A stretch of 64,000 bases of DNA from Branchinecta lynchi (GCA_023053575.1 JAKZAP010000001.1:12416849-12480848); one strand, 5' to 3'; shown: positions 50,901 to 59,600, numbered from the stretch's first letter. Numbers and translations are program-made. Notes: generated by a model not told the origin, from the letters alone.

Positions 50901-53900
50901 ATACATATCTTGCGTTGAGTTTTATTTGTCTGCGTAAGTTCTGCGGTGCGTCGCTGCAATCGTGACGCAGAGGTTGGTTAACTTAAGGCGTATTCTCGCT
51001 CTTCCCCGAGGACAGGGTTGGTCACCAAAAGTAACTTCGTACACCCTGGAAAGTAACCCAAAAGTATCTCAAAGTAACCCAATGTAACCAAAAATAACCC
51101 AAAGTATCCTGAAGTAACTCGTACACCCTGGTTCTTGGTGACCAACTCTGGCCAAGAGGACTCCACTTGAGGTGTCCCCGCGTTGTTGTTTGTCCCGGGG
51201 ACTCTCGCGAGTCCCCACAGACGGGAATGCTCCGATTATCATCACCATCATCAATAAGGACTCCCTTTCAGATTCAGAGGGGAATCAGTTTTTGCTGGTG
51301 TAGGTGTAATGTAAAATTAATTAAGAAGAATCAGAATAAACAAAACCAAACATAAAGTTGATCCAGACTAATTTCGTCAACTGCATATTTCTTTTTAGAA
51401 GAAAATTCATTTTGGAAGCATTCCCCGTGTTCTCGTTGTTTTCCAGACGCGGAGTCCGCGTGGAGTCACTCCCTCTATTCTCGCCGTTCCCTTCGATTCC
51501 CCGAGGAGTCCTCGGGGAACGGAGAGAATACACTAAAGACAAGTTAACGAAGTGTCTGCTGATGTAGCAGAAAAATTGTGTGTGAGCCTGTAAGTGTTAC
51601 GTTTCTGCAAATCACAAAACAAAATATCGTATGCAAGGTTACTTGTAGCCAAAAATAACACTTAAAAGAAAAATCAGAAAGTTTCTGGTAGTCAATAGAT
51701 AGCGTTTTCCAATACTTGTTGAAATGCGCACCCTTGCGTAAGTGTTATGGGACAAACTGGGTAGACCTTATCGGTTCTAAACAAACGTACACGACAGTCT
51801 CCCAGTTTTCGAATTCTTCCCCGAGTTTCGTCAAAACAGTTTCCAGGATACGTAAAAGGCCGTCTCAAGGCTTTCGACATTGCCATCACAAAAAGGAACT
51901 AAATGGGACAATTTGCCTCGTGTCACCGCAAGGAATGCTGGAATGGAAGGCAATAGCCAGTTCTTTGATTGGGAATTCAGAAACTGATAGTCTGATAGTG
52001 CCTCACAAACCTCCTGTAGCCTTTCTATTTCACGTCGTGTCTGACAGTTCTGATTGGACACCCGATTGAATTTTTTTGGACACCAAACGAATAAAAAGAG
52101 GCAAAAACAGAGAAAACATAAAAAGATGCAGCCGCGAAACATAGTCCGTTGCGTTTTATCCGTCATAGCACACTTCTCGGAAAGAATACGCTTTGTTTCG
52201 TACCCTACTTAGTCTTTCTGACAATAATCGCAAATTTTGTTATGCAACCACGAAAGTCGATTATAAAACAAACTTTCTTTCTATCTAAAACACAGCTTTA
52301 CTTCTATGATTTTCAGATTCAGATTCAGATATTTTTTACTTCACCAAAAAAGCACAACTACTTTATACAAAAAACTCAACAACCACATAAAAGACAAAAA
52401 TCCTGTGGGTGGCTGTATCTTCTATCCACCTTTAAACTTAAAATTATTAAATAAATAATAACAGAAAGGCTAGTCTAATATTTTTTCAAAAAAAGAAAAA
52501 AAAGAGGTAAAGAAAGAGAGAAAAAAAAAGAAAAAAAAGAAAAATGATTCACCCCTCACAATCTACCCACCACCCCGACATCTCACCTCCCCCCACCCTA
52601 CCTCCTCACTCCCCGCCTCCCTACACCCCTTCCAAAAACCCACAAAATTCAACCAACCTGCTGCAATTCATAAAGTAAATTGTATAGATAACCAGTAGCC
52701 TATTATGGATCTTAACAGTTGTTATTCAAAATGTTGTATATATTTGTAATTATATGAACTAACTGTTAACTGTATGACGATCCGGCGTTAGCGACCTTAT
52801 CACGTCCACAGAAAGCTGCTAAAAAGCATCTCGCGAAAAGAGTAAAACATGCACCTCAATCGCACGAAAAACCAACAAATTACAGTGGAATGTAATACAA
52901 CTGACAATTCTTAGCCAAAATTAGTGCCTGTGAGGCTGAAGGTGTTTTTCCACTAAGGAGACAAGTAGAAATCAAAGACAGATATCTTATTTGGCGGTGC
53001 AAAACGGAAAAGTCAGCTACATTTTATTGTGTTGCGAGAGCAACACTTAGGTTTTGTCCTCGTTTTTTTTTTTTTTTTTTTTTTTTTTTCCTATGACTCC
53101 GATTTCATTTTATTCCTGGTAACTGGGAAGGGTCTAACCTGTGCGGTTTTTACGGAAAGTGTGGACCTTAGGCCGGATTGACGAATATGACATTACATTT
53201 TGGAAAGCTCCGTAGAACTCTTGCCTGGGGCCAATAAGGATGGTTTTTGCTTGTCCTCGAGCCAGAGCCTACGGTTTGCGAAGTGAAGTGGAGTTGTATA
53301 GCCTATGTCGGAGAGGACCATCTCAAGTTGTGTAGCGAACCTTTCGTTTCATCAAACCATGTTTCTGCTTTCGAGTGGAAAGCTCCGTTCTAGCACGCTA
53401 GCAGGCAGGCACCAGTTTCAAATTGAAGATGGACTAAAATCTATAAGTGTTAAATATATGCGGCAGTTACCCGGCCCCACAGCCAACATATCTTCTTTGA
53501 GTGATAAATAGAAAAATCTACAGAGACAAAAAAGTGGCTTTTTCCCACGGGTCCGAAAGTGCTGCCATCTATTGTTTCTGTCCATGTCTGCGACGATTCC
53601 AGCTGAGTTTATAATTTTTTTTTTTTACACTTGGGTTTGCGGTAGAGTAACGGTATCAGATGTGCCCCTTAAACTTTAAAAGTTCTCTCATTGCTAAAGA
53701 AACTAGAGCTTATCCTTTGCTCCTTTCTTAGTCGTGACGTTAGAAAGTTGGCCTACGGCAAAAAAGTCAACTTTTGAACTAAGACAGGTAGAATTTTTTT
53801 TTCGACGGCAATCGATAGCCACTGATGAGCTGATCAAAGTATATGTCATCCATTTTTTGGTACAAAAATTCCTTCATGAGATACACCAGTTTGAAAATTT

Positions 53901-56900
53901 CAAAGGGGTTGACAACTTCAGTAGTAAGGTACATTGAAACCAAAAATAGGCGATAGCAGTTATGAGCCATGTAGGGGACTTTTAAGCAACAGTCGACTGT
54001 TAGTTCATAATCATCTTCGGTAATGAGGGCCTTGCAGCTTTTGCTAGTTGGTGTACCTGTTATTTGTTTCCGGTGTATTCGATGGTAAGAACAATTTGGT
54101 TCCTTTTGTGTACGCGATTTCAGCTGAGTTTATCATTCGTTTTTTTGGGATCCCAAAACGTAAGTGGAGGGATACCTATGACATCGCAAAAGTTGTCCGT
54201 CTGTCCGTCCGTCTGTAAGCACGATAACTCTCGAAGGGAATGAGATATTTTGATGAAACTTGGTGTGAGGGTTCGTTGGGTCGTCGGACCAGTTAAGTTC
54301 GTAGATGGGCTTTGTAGCTCTACATTTAGGGGTGGGGGAGGGGATACAAATTAAGGGACAAACAAAATATTTTGAAACAGCTAATGTGATAGTTGATTAT
54401 GGGGTAAGAAGACATGCTGAACACGATGGTGAAAACCATTTTGTCATCGGACAAGTAGTTCGCCCGGAATCCGGCCAAAACCGGAAAGTTTGTTGAAAGT
54501 AAAAGTTTTATGTGAAGTTGATTAGATGTTCGATGTAGGGGTAGGAAGACATGCTGAAGACGATGGTGAAAATTATTTTCTCGACGGACAAGTATTTCGC
54601 CCGGAATCCGGCCCAATTCGGAAAGTTTGTTGAAAGTAAAAGTTTTATTTGAAATTGATTAGATGTTCGATTTAGGGGTAGGAAGATATGCCGAAGACGA
54701 TGGTGAAAACTATTTTCTCGATGGACAAGTATTTCGCCCGGAATCCGGCCCAAACCGGAAAGTTTGTTGAAAGTAAAAGTTTTATTTGAAGTTGATTAAA
54801 TGTTCGATTTGGAGGTAGGGAGACATGCTGAAGACGATGGTGAAAACTATTTTCTCGACGGACAAGTATTTTGACCGGAATCCGGCCCAAACCGGAAAGT
54901 TTGTCAAAATTAAAAGTTTTATTTGGAGTTGATTAGATGTTCGATTTAGGGCAAGAAGACATGCTGAACACAAAATGTGAAAAAAAGTTTCTACCCGGAC
55001 ATGTAGTTCGTCCGGAATCCGGCCAAAACCGGAAAACTGTTGGAAGTCAAAGTTTTATTTCTAGTTGATTAGACAAGCGATTTAGGGGTAAGAAGAGATG
55101 CTGAGTCCCTGTGTGACAATCGTATTTTACCCGGACGTATAGTTCGACCGGAATCCGGCTGGAATCGGAAAATTTGTTATAAGCTAAATTTCTATTCGAA
55201 GTTGATTAGATGTTCATTACTGGGGAAAGAAGACACCCTGATTTCGTCTTTGAGCTTTCTTTTTTCGCCGGACAAGTAGTTCTGGAGTTCGGCCGGAACC
55301 GGGAAATTGGCAGAAGTGGCAGGAAGTTTTCGTCAAAAGAGATATGACTTATAGGGGTAAACACACATGCTGAATCCAAATCTGAACTTGGTTTTCTCAG
55401 GTGTTAGCTATTTGGCCTAAATCTGTTTCTGAATTTTAATTGTAAAAATGTTCAAGAAGTCTGGCGAAGACTGGATCTGGCTAAGACAAGACCCAGTTGT
55501 CTGGATCAGATATTGAATTTTTGGGATCCGATCGAAACCTTTGGTCTTGTTGCACTTGGGTTTGCGGTAGAGAAATGGTATCAGATGTACCTCTTAAACT
55601 TTAGAAGTTCTCCCCTTGCTAAAGAAACTAGAGCTTATCCTTTGCTCCTTTCTAAGTGGTGACGTTAGAAAGTTGGCCTACGGCAAAAAAGTCAACTTTT
55701 GAACTAAGACAGGTAGAATTTTTTTTTTCGACGGCAGTCGATAGCCGCTGATGAGCTGATCAAAGTATATGTCATCCATTTTTTGATACACAAATTCCTT
55801 CATGAGATACACCAGTTTGAAAGTTTCAAGGGGTTGACAACTTCAGTAGTAAGATACACACTGAAACCAAAAATAGGTGATACCAGTTGTGAGAAATGTA
55901 GGGGACTTGTACGCGGCAGTCGAGTGTTAGCTCATAATCATCTTCAGCAATGAGGGGTTTGCAGCTTTCGCTAGTTGGCGTACCTGTCATTTGATGGTAA
56001 GAACAATTAGGTTCCCAATTGTAAGACATGCAAGGGACTTGTCAGTAATAATAGGCTGTTATGCTACAAAAATCTTCAGCGATGAGGGGTTTGCAACTTT
56101 TGCTAGCCGGTGTACCCATTATTTTTATCCGGTGAACTTGATGTCTATCACGGGAAAGGGACTTGTCAGTAGAATCGGTGCACGAGGGGCTAGAAATTTA
56201 TGCAAATTGTTGCACACTGTATTCGATTTATATAAAACTGACGGTAAGAAAGTTTGTATCGATGGTCTTTCGCTGTATCCTAGGATTTACTGTTTTCGCA
56301 ACGGGTACAAACGATAATGTAAAACAAGGTAGTTTCGTAATAATTAATTTTGCCATCTATGGTATTTTAATCCTGAAAAGTTACGGATAGCTTTATAATA
56401 ACAACTAGATTATATAGGATATTGTTCCAAGTTTTCATCCGTCACGATGTCTACGATTGAAAAGGATAAAGTTCAACTGACTGCAAAGTCAATTTAGTCC
56501 CTTTTTCCGATATTCTTTTGTTGTGGTTAGGGCAATCGATGCCCTTGATGAGCTGATCAAAGTATATGTCATCCATTTTTTTGAACAAAAATCCTTCATG
56601 AGATAAACCAGTTTGAAAGTTGCAAGGGGTTGACAACTTCAGGAGTAAGGTACACACTGAAACCAAAAATAGGCGATACCAGTTGTGAGACATGTAAGGG
56701 ACTTGTAAGCAACAGTCACTTTACAGCAACAGTCGACTGTTAGCTCATAATCATCTTCGGCAATGAGGAGTTTGCAGCTTTTGCTAGTTGGTATACCTGT
56801 TATTTGTATCAGGTGTATTAGATGGTAAGAACAATTTTGTTCCCAAAAAGCCGAAACGGCTTTTATGCTATAATCATCTTCAGCGATGAGGGGTTTGCAA

Positions 56901-59600
56901 CTCTTAATAGCCGGTGTATCCATTATTTGTTCCGATGAATTTGATGTCAATTACGGGAGAGGGACTTGTAAGTAAGAATCGGTTCACGAGGGGCTAGAAA
57001 TTTTTGAAAATTGGTGCACATTGTATTCGATATCTGTAAATATGACGGTAAGAAAGTTTGCATTGATTGTCTATCGCTATAACCTAGGATTAACTGTTTA
57101 CGCAACGGGTACAAACGATACGGTAATGTAAAACAATAAGGTAATTTTGTAATAATTAATAGAGTCATCTATGGTATTTTAATCCTGAAAAGTTACGGAT
57201 AGCTTTATAATATCAACTAGATTATATAAGATATTGTTCCAAGTTTTCATCCGTCACGATATCTACGATTGAAAAGGATAAAGTTCGACTTCGACGGCAA
57301 TCGATAGCCGCTGATGAGCTGATCAAAGTATAAGACATCCATTTTTTGAAAATTGGTGCACATTGTATTCGATATCTGTAAATATGACGGTAAGAAAGTT
57401 TGCATTGATTGTCTATCGCTATAACCTAGGATTAACTGTTTACACAACGGGTACAAACGATACGTTAATCTAAAACAATAAGGTAGTTTTGTAATAATTA
57501 ATAGTGTCATCTATGGTATTTTAATCCTGAAACGTTACGGATAGCTTTGTAATACCAACTAGATTATATAAGATATTGTTCCAAGTTTTCATCCGTCACG
57601 ATATCTACGATTGAAAAGGATAAAGTCCAACTGACCGCCAAGTCAATTTAGTCCCTTCTTCCGATATTGTTTTGTTGTTGGTTTTACAACGCTAAAGAAC
57701 AGCTTTTGATCATGTGATTATTCTTTTTAGAACATACCGTTTTAAAAGCTTCGATAAGTTGACAATTTCAGCATTTAACCGACAGCGAAGAAACAAAACC
57801 AAAGTGTTGCTCTCGCAACACTTTAGTCGGCGAAGCCGGACAAAGGTTGCGGCAACACTTCACGTTGCCCCGGCAACGTAGGTCTAGTTAGAGCTATGTT
57901 TCGGCTCTTCTTAGCGGTCCTCTTCAGGCTCAAGCCGCTCAATCTGGAAAATGAACTTGTGGAAAACCAATTAAGGGGTCTTCCTTAAATATCTGATTTC
58001 GTGAACTTCTTATCTGAAAATTTGTTGGAGTTAAAGCTGGGGCTGTGATTTCATTCTAGACACGGCTGCTGTTTTTGCTGTCCGATTGGGTCGTCGAAAG
58101 GGTAGAGATTCTTCTGGATTTTGGTTTTGGAGTCACCTGTCTCTTCTTCTTCTTTCCAGCTAAAACGGATACTTGTCGGCGGCATGTATGGACGATTTGA
58201 AGTTCCATACTTTGGTGATAGACATTCCTTCAGCCCAAGTTGACTGCGAATCATATTTGAAGTTGCAAAACGAACATTTTGAGCTATATTTACAGATTTC
58301 TTTTGCCAAGACGAACGCGCCGATACCTGAACCGGTATTTACCTCACTATGAACTGACGGTGACACGGTTTTGTCACCACCGGACCCCCTATTTTAGTGC
58401 CTTTCCAACGGGCCGACAGGATAGTTATCCAAAAGTACGCGAGCTTCTAACAGTTGTCTCCAGCTACATGTTTTCCAGCTGGGTTCTGCTGAGCTTACAG
58501 TTATTTCCATAAAAAGACCAAACCAAGGATTTAAGGACGCTAAAGCATTGTAGTGCAATATTATAGCATTCTAGTATGTACCCCCCCCCCCCCCCGCCAC
58601 TTCATGTCTCCCACGCCTACACTGTAAAAAAAAATCTTGCAGTATTTGCTACGGGGATTAATCTTGTCTTTATTGAGATAAGATTATCCCTAATTCGGAT
58701 TTATTTTATCCCAATAGAGATATGATTAATCCCAGTAGTAAATACTGCACCCTTATTCGGAGAGACTTTTTACAGTGTGGGATCATGTGTTTCCTGAGCA
58801 GCAGAACTAACAGTTGAAGTCGTAGAGTAGATGAAACATTAACTGTTTTGAATTACAAATAAATGAGTAGTGCATACCAAGGATGTAGATCAGTCTTTGA
58901 CCTGACGGTAGATCAGTCTGAGAGACTAAAAACCCTCAAAAAAGAGCCCTGGGAATCCTGTACTGTTAGAGCGAAGTGCCTTATATCCTCCTCCTCAAGG
59001 AGTCAACCTTAGTCGATGTGCTGCTTTTTTTTTTATAATAAGTTTGAGAATAATCGGCGTTCTCACCCACGCTTCCAATGGCCTGTTTCCAGCCCCATCC
59101 CACCAAAACCTCGATTTTCTCGCGTTAAAGCAAACAGATTTCAGGTTCTTAATCCCATCAATGCAATAACCAAGCGTCAAGGAAGATCTTTGTGCCTGCG
59201 TTCGTTGATTTCTTGAATAAGTGACGAAAGATTCTCTAGAATGTTTTTTTTGTTTTTTCATGTGTCATTTTTTAACCGTTGTCTAATTTACATTGTACCT
59301 GCCATAAAAGACAAGTTCGGCAGTCTAATCTTTTGAAAGTTCGTTTTGTAATAAAGTATTTGTAATAAAACCCTCGACGAGATTTGATTCGGGTAAAATG
59401 CTACACTTCGCAGATGCAGAAAACAGACTTACCGTGACGATAGAGAACATCATCTGGGCTACGTTGAATGCATGCCGCCAATTATGGTAGGTAACATTTC
59501 GGTAGTTCTTCTTTACTGACAGCAGCCAACGACACAGAACGTGGTAGTCAATGTGAAACCTTTCAATGAGGTCCAGGTCCATAAACATGCGCAGACAGGC
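27814..59600 (-). CDS. Pde11: PDE11-type cyclic-nucleotide phosphodiesterase, catalytic half of the gene (7 exons)
   Basis: Joining 59433-59600, 45927-46036, 41602-41689, 38716-38816, 31374-31590, 30530-30613 and 27814-27945 (all minus) gives 900 nt: 299 residues and a TGA, with no stop inside and matching intron phases (0, 2, 0, 2, 0, 0). The product is the class I PDE domain that hydrolyses cAMP and/or cGMP to the 5'-monophosphate in the cytosol. Visible landmarks in order: YHNWRHAFN (general acid His, first metal His), [11 protein letters not shown] (metal His and Asp), HHFDQC, MTACD...ITKPW (third metal Asp), FFEQGD, and [10 protein letters not shown] with the invariant Gln and the Phe clamp. 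Sequence and length fit the PDE5/6/11 clade. The [18 protein letters not shown] and SFQIK stretches favour invertebrate PDE11 over PDE5. Members of this clade carry two GAF domains before the catalytic domain, and no GAF exon was found downstream of 59600. Introns measure 13396, 4237, 2785, 7125, 760 and 2584 bp and hold most of the repeats. Clade call is firm; PDE11 versus PDE5 is inference. Confidence 0.9.
29133..29494. mobile_element. TIR element D, copy 1 (uninterrupted)
   Basis: A perfect 29-bp inverted repeat beginning GCGTATTCTCGCCGTTCCCC, at 29133-29161 and 29466-29494. About 360 bp, no ORF. No convincing target duplication unless it is the TA three bases inside each end. It lies in the intron between PDE exons f and g. 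Confidence 0.75.
29565..29941. mobile_element. TA-flanked MITE, GGTTCACACAG ends
   Basis: The ends are GGTTCACACAGA and TCTGTGTGAACC, with TA on both sides. The interior is about 350 bp with short GCGACG/CGTCGC patches and no ORF. It starts about 70 bp from the D element at 29133-29494. Confidence 0.7.
30530..30613 (-). CDS. Pde11: PDE exon f (invariant glutamine, MQVSFID)
   Basis: This phase-0 exon has 84 nt, 28 codons. The acceptor is CTTTTTCCAG above 30613 and the donor is GTAGGT at 30529-30524. It encodes [20 protein letters not shown] followed by AICLPVYE. It holds the invariant Gln that contacts the purine, with the Phe three residues later that stacks on it. The upstream intron is the shortest in the gene (760 bp). 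Confidence 0.9.
31254..31351. repeat. 98-bp foldback element beside a PDE splice donor
   Basis: The left arm CTTATTCCC...CCAGTATACAG is complementary to the right arm CTGTATACTGG...GGGAATAAG: about 30 bp of stem with few mismatches and a loop of about 37 bp. The pre-mRNA could form this hairpin 16 bp after the donor of exon e. Confidence 0.7.
31374..31590 (-). CDS. Pde11: PDE exon e (third metal ligand, ITKPW)
   Basis: This exon has 217 nt: one base completing the split Arg, then 72 codons. The acceptor is TTTCTTTCAG above 31590 and the donor is GTAAGT at 31373-31368. It encodes KRTDFFNLV, then [15 protein letters not shown] with the Asp that binds the first metal, then [20 protein letters not shown] and NITPI. 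All are standard positions of PDE5/6/11. A 98-bp foldback element lies in the intron 16 bp beyond the donor. Confidence 0.9.
32088..33344. mobile_element. Non-autonomous TIR element with internal ACCAACCCC motifs
   Basis: 17-bp ends TAGGGGAGCTCGGGGTT, exact in both orientations. The 7-bp flanks CTACTTG (32081-32087) and CAACTTG (33345-33351) differ by one base. Inside, GTCCGAACCAACCCC-like motifs recur in both orientations near 32270-32330, 32945-32990 and 33300-33330. 1.26 kb, no long ORF. It lies in the intron between PDE exons d and e. Confidence 0.7.
34100..34560 (-). repeat. Family A fragment
   Basis: Contains GATTCAGCATGTCTCCTTAC, CCGGATTCCGGGTGGACTAC and a decayed GATCCC end near 34540, matching the A core in reverse. 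Three other reverse fragments lie at 3440-3940, 5410-5715 and 15000-16205 (the last split by the MITE at 15735). Confidence 0.6.
34971..35008 (+). repeat. tRNA 5'-half-like fragment followed by (CT)n
   Basis: TTGGTTCAGTGGTAGAATGC resembles the A-box and D-arm half of tRNA-Gly or tRNA-Glu. It is followed directly by about ten CT repeats instead of an anticodon arm. No T-arm or 3' half is seen, so it is not a tRNA gene. Confidence 0.6.
35163..36066 (-). mobile_element. Family A core, inverted copy in a PDE intron
   Basis: Reverse of the 21.7-22.8 kb core: begins AACAAGACCAAAGG, has four or five 137-bp-class units with CCGGATTCCGG, and ends TTTTGGGATCCC at 36066. A second partial start (35045-35100) sits before it, and more array-like sequence follows to about 36250. 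Confidence 0.72.
36350..36725. repeat. Direct duplication of a 196-bp block
   Basis: Two blocks share GAACAACATCCTCGCTTGAA and CATTATATATCAACCCCTTC with about 85 percent identity by eye, starting at about 36352 and 36548. They lie between two family A copies and look like part of their decayed flanks. Confidence 0.6.
36725..38346 (-). mobile_element. Family A element, inverted copy interrupted by a LINE
   Basis: The A core (36725-37072, truncated) is followed by the terminal palindrome CCGTGGTATCAGATACCA (to about 37342), then LINE sequence to about 38322, then the rest of the A end ATGGTATCTGCAAAAACGC and AAC|TA (38325-38346). In the intact copy at 21425 the same two blocks are adjacent. 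A run of G and C (37156-37188) lies inside. Confidence 0.7.
37352..38092 (+). pseudogene. Non-LTR retrotransposon fragment (different CR1/L2-like lineage)
   Basis: Encodes [36 protein letters not shown], then [19 protein letters not shown] and, after a frame change near 37680-37705, [35 protein letters not shown] and a stop at 38090-38092. This is the post-RT thumb and C-terminal region of LINE ORF2 (YLGxxxD, HPYxxYC, QxxAIR patterns). A TAG at 37420-37422 and the frameshift show it is dead. The YxDD core is absent. It lies inside the terminal palindrome of a family A copy. Confidence 0.8.
38716..38816 (-). CDS. Pde11: PDE exon d ([10 protein letters not shown] segment)
   Basis: This exon has 101 nt. 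The acceptor is TTTGTTTCAG above 38816 and the donor is GTGAGT below 38716. It encodes [20 protein letters not shown] followed by [13 protein letters not shown] and the first two bases of an Arg codon. ILxTDLAxYF is the family helix containing the conserved Thr-Asp. The reading frame continues into the next exon through the G that completes the Arg codon. Confidence 0.9.
39343..39545. repeat. Three tandem units of about 64-68 bp
   Basis: TGTATGCTTTTGTCGGG...GACTCGTCGxCAxATCGG recurs at about 39343, 39411 and 39475. No gene; it lies in the PDE intron between exons c and d or next to it on the 3' side of exon d. Confidence 0.65.
39690..41352 (+). mobile_element. Family B element, 5'-truncated copy
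   Basis: Starts near GGCGTCCGGTGTTTGTGAGT, without the opening hairpin. Three to four units with GATGAAACTTGG and G runs follow. It ends TTGCAAGTGCCATATGAGCTT near 41352, about 250 bp below PDE exon c. Confidence 0.68.
41602..41689 (-). CDS. Pde11: PDE exon c (HHFDQC motif)
   Basis: This exon has 88 nt: one base to complete the split Lys codon, then 29 codons. The acceptor is GCTTTTTTAG and the donor is GTAACT at 41601-41596. It encodes [19 protein letters not shown] followed by [18 protein letters not shown] is conserved in PDE5 and invertebrate PDE11. It ends in phase 0 and joins directly to the GCQIL of the next exon. Confidence 0.9.
42153..42616. mobile_element. hAT-like MITE with ATTCCGGATTATTCC tandem repeats
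   Basis: An 18-bp perfect inverted end CGAGGGGTCGACGACTCT. The 8-bp duplication is TTCAAAGC (42145-42152) and TTCGAAGC (42617-42624). Both halves carry 20-bp-class repeats of CCATTCCGGATTATTCCTGA (42190-42270 and 42495-42575). It lies in the PDE intron between exons b and c. Confidence 0.75.
43021..44695 (-). mobile_element. Family B element, inverted copy
   Basis: Read on the minus strand it opens with GTTTTACGGTACTTGGCTTC and CAAGTGCCATATACCGATCA and closes with CATATGAGCTTCCAGCTC and TTGTTTT at 43021. Three to four internal units. It is joined head-to-tail to the copy at 44693-45815 with a shared AAAAC. Confidence 0.7.
44693..45815 (-). mobile_element. Family B element, inverted and truncated copy
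   Basis: Begins (3' end) AAAACAAGAGCTGCAAGCTC directly after the previous copy. It has three units and loses similarity near 45815, about 110 bp from PDE exon b. Its 5' hairpin is missing. Confidence 0.68.
45927..46036 (-). CDS. Pde11: PDE exon b (CHDLDHRG metal-binding motif)
   Basis: This exon has 110 nt. The acceptor is CTTCTAG just above 46036 and the donor is GTACGT at 45926-45921. It encodes [19 protein letters not shown] followed by [17 protein letters not shown], the HD motif that binds the two catalytic metals. It ends in phase 2 (codon AA-), and the first A of the next exon completes a Lys. A family B copy stops about 110 bp below it (45815), so the exon is closely boxed in by repeats. 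Confidence 0.9.
46037..46875. other. PDE intron, no feature seen
   Basis: The acceptor side of exon b is a normal pyrimidine tract. The rest is intronic without a repeat I can name. Confidence 0.6.
46876..49046 (+). mobile_element. Family B element, full-length-looking copy
   Basis: Opens with a hairpin ATGGCACTTG...CAAGTGCCAT (46881-46909) and closes with CAAGTGCCATATGAGCTT, a second small hairpin GAGCTT..AAGCTC, and TTGTTTT. In between are units of about 408, 425 and 436 bp. Each unit contains GATGAAACTTGGCAGGCAT, CGAACGGGTAATCGGATC and CGGGATGAAACTTGGTGGGA, separated by long G runs. No coding capacity; ORFs are artefacts. It lies in the 13.4-kb PDE intron. Confidence 0.72.
47891..47923 (+). 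repeat. Uninterrupted run of 33 G
   Basis: The longest mononucleotide G run in the window, at the variable G position of a family B unit. Could fold into G-quadruplexes; assembly or sequencing length error is also possible. Confidence 0.8.
49047..50987. other. PDE intron, no gene
   Basis: Contains (ACT)n near 50035-50057 and a LINE/SINE-type tail with (AT)n at 50868-50901. Short frames at 49456-49743 and 50309-50738 have no family signal. Confidence 0.55.
50988..51532. mobile_element. TIR element D, copy 2 (carries a nested hAT-like MITE)
   Basis: Same left end and same body as 29133-29494 (shared blocks around CCGATTATCATCACCATCAT and AGACTAATTTCGTCAACTG). It is enlarged by the 51013-51150 insertion and an extra palindrome near the right end. 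Also in a PDE intron. Confidence 0.7.
51013..51150. mobile_element. hAT-like MITE (CCAGGGTTGGTCAC family), copy 2, nested
   Basis: A shorter copy of the element at 8845-9049 with fewer AAGTAACCCA units. It sits inside the left end of the TIR element at 50988-51532. The flanks CCCGAGGA and CAAGAGGA are a decayed 8-bp duplication. The uninterrupted site is visible in the sister element near 29150-29162. Confidence 0.78.
51533..53022. other. PDE intron, no gene
   Basis: Open frames around 51692-52166 on both strands are unassigned. 52480-52560 is a purine-rich A/G stretch followed by a C-rich, T-poor stretch to 52650. Confidence 0.5.
53023..57879 (-). mobile_element. Family C element, copy 2, enlarged by duplication and an insertion
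   Basis: Inverted relative to 5805-7553: starts TTTATTGTGTTGCGAGAGCA and ends CAACACTTCACGTTGCCCCG and GCAACGT at 57879. It contains the family A core at 54147-55547. The block with CTGATGAGCTGATCAAAGTA occurs four times (near 53822, 55748, 56547, 57312) and GTAAGAAAGTTTG three times, so parts were duplicated in tandem. A run of about 25 T lies at 53064-53089. It occupies much of the largest PDE intron. Confidence 0.7.
54147..55547 (+). mobile_element. Family A core with eight 137-bp units, nested in family C
   Basis: Starts GGGATCCCAAAACGTAAGTG and ends GGTCTTGTT. The unit marker AAGACATGCTGA recurs at 54407, 54544, 54681, 54818, 54954, 55091 and 55228, a period of 136-137 bp. The terminal palindromes of complete A copies are missing. 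It lies inside the element C copy at 53023-57879, exactly between seven T and GCACTT. Confidence 0.78.
57880..58619. other. PDE intron with unassigned minus-strand frames
   Basis: Minus frames 58160-58366 and 58051-58254 (containing [20 protein letters not shown]) look somewhat protein-like but have no family and no clear splice sites. Low confidence that either is an exon. Confidence 0.45.
58620..58778. mobile_element. TA-flanked foldback MITE (CACTGTA ends), copy 2
   Basis: Same family as 15735-15902: CACTGTAAAAA ends, GCAGTATTTGCTAC arm, mirrored AGATAAGATTA centre. The left flank is TA (58618-58619); the right flank is TG, probably mutated. It lies in the PDE intron between exons a and b, 655 bp from exon a. 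Confidence 0.75.
59433..59600 (-). CDS. Pde11: PDE exon a (start of catalytic domain, YHNWRH motif)
   Basis: This 168-nt, phase-0 exon encodes residues 1-56 of the part seen here. The acceptor is GTTGCGCAG before 59600 and the donor is GTAAGT at 59432-59427. It begins [19 protein letters not shown], which aligns with the segment just before the first helix of PDE5/11 catalytic domains. It continues with [14 protein letters not shown] and the signature [15 protein letters not shown], containing the proton-donor His and the first metal-binding His. The ATG codons inside it are internal, not a gene start, because the family has a long GAF region before this point. Confidence 0.9.

Noticed and set aside
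54326..54973. Chain of minus-strand ORFs starting MGRIP or similar, with RRENxFHHR motifs, similar to each other
   Set aside because: They are translations of the 137-bp family A array. The period is not a multiple of three, so each unit restarts the frame. Not proteins.
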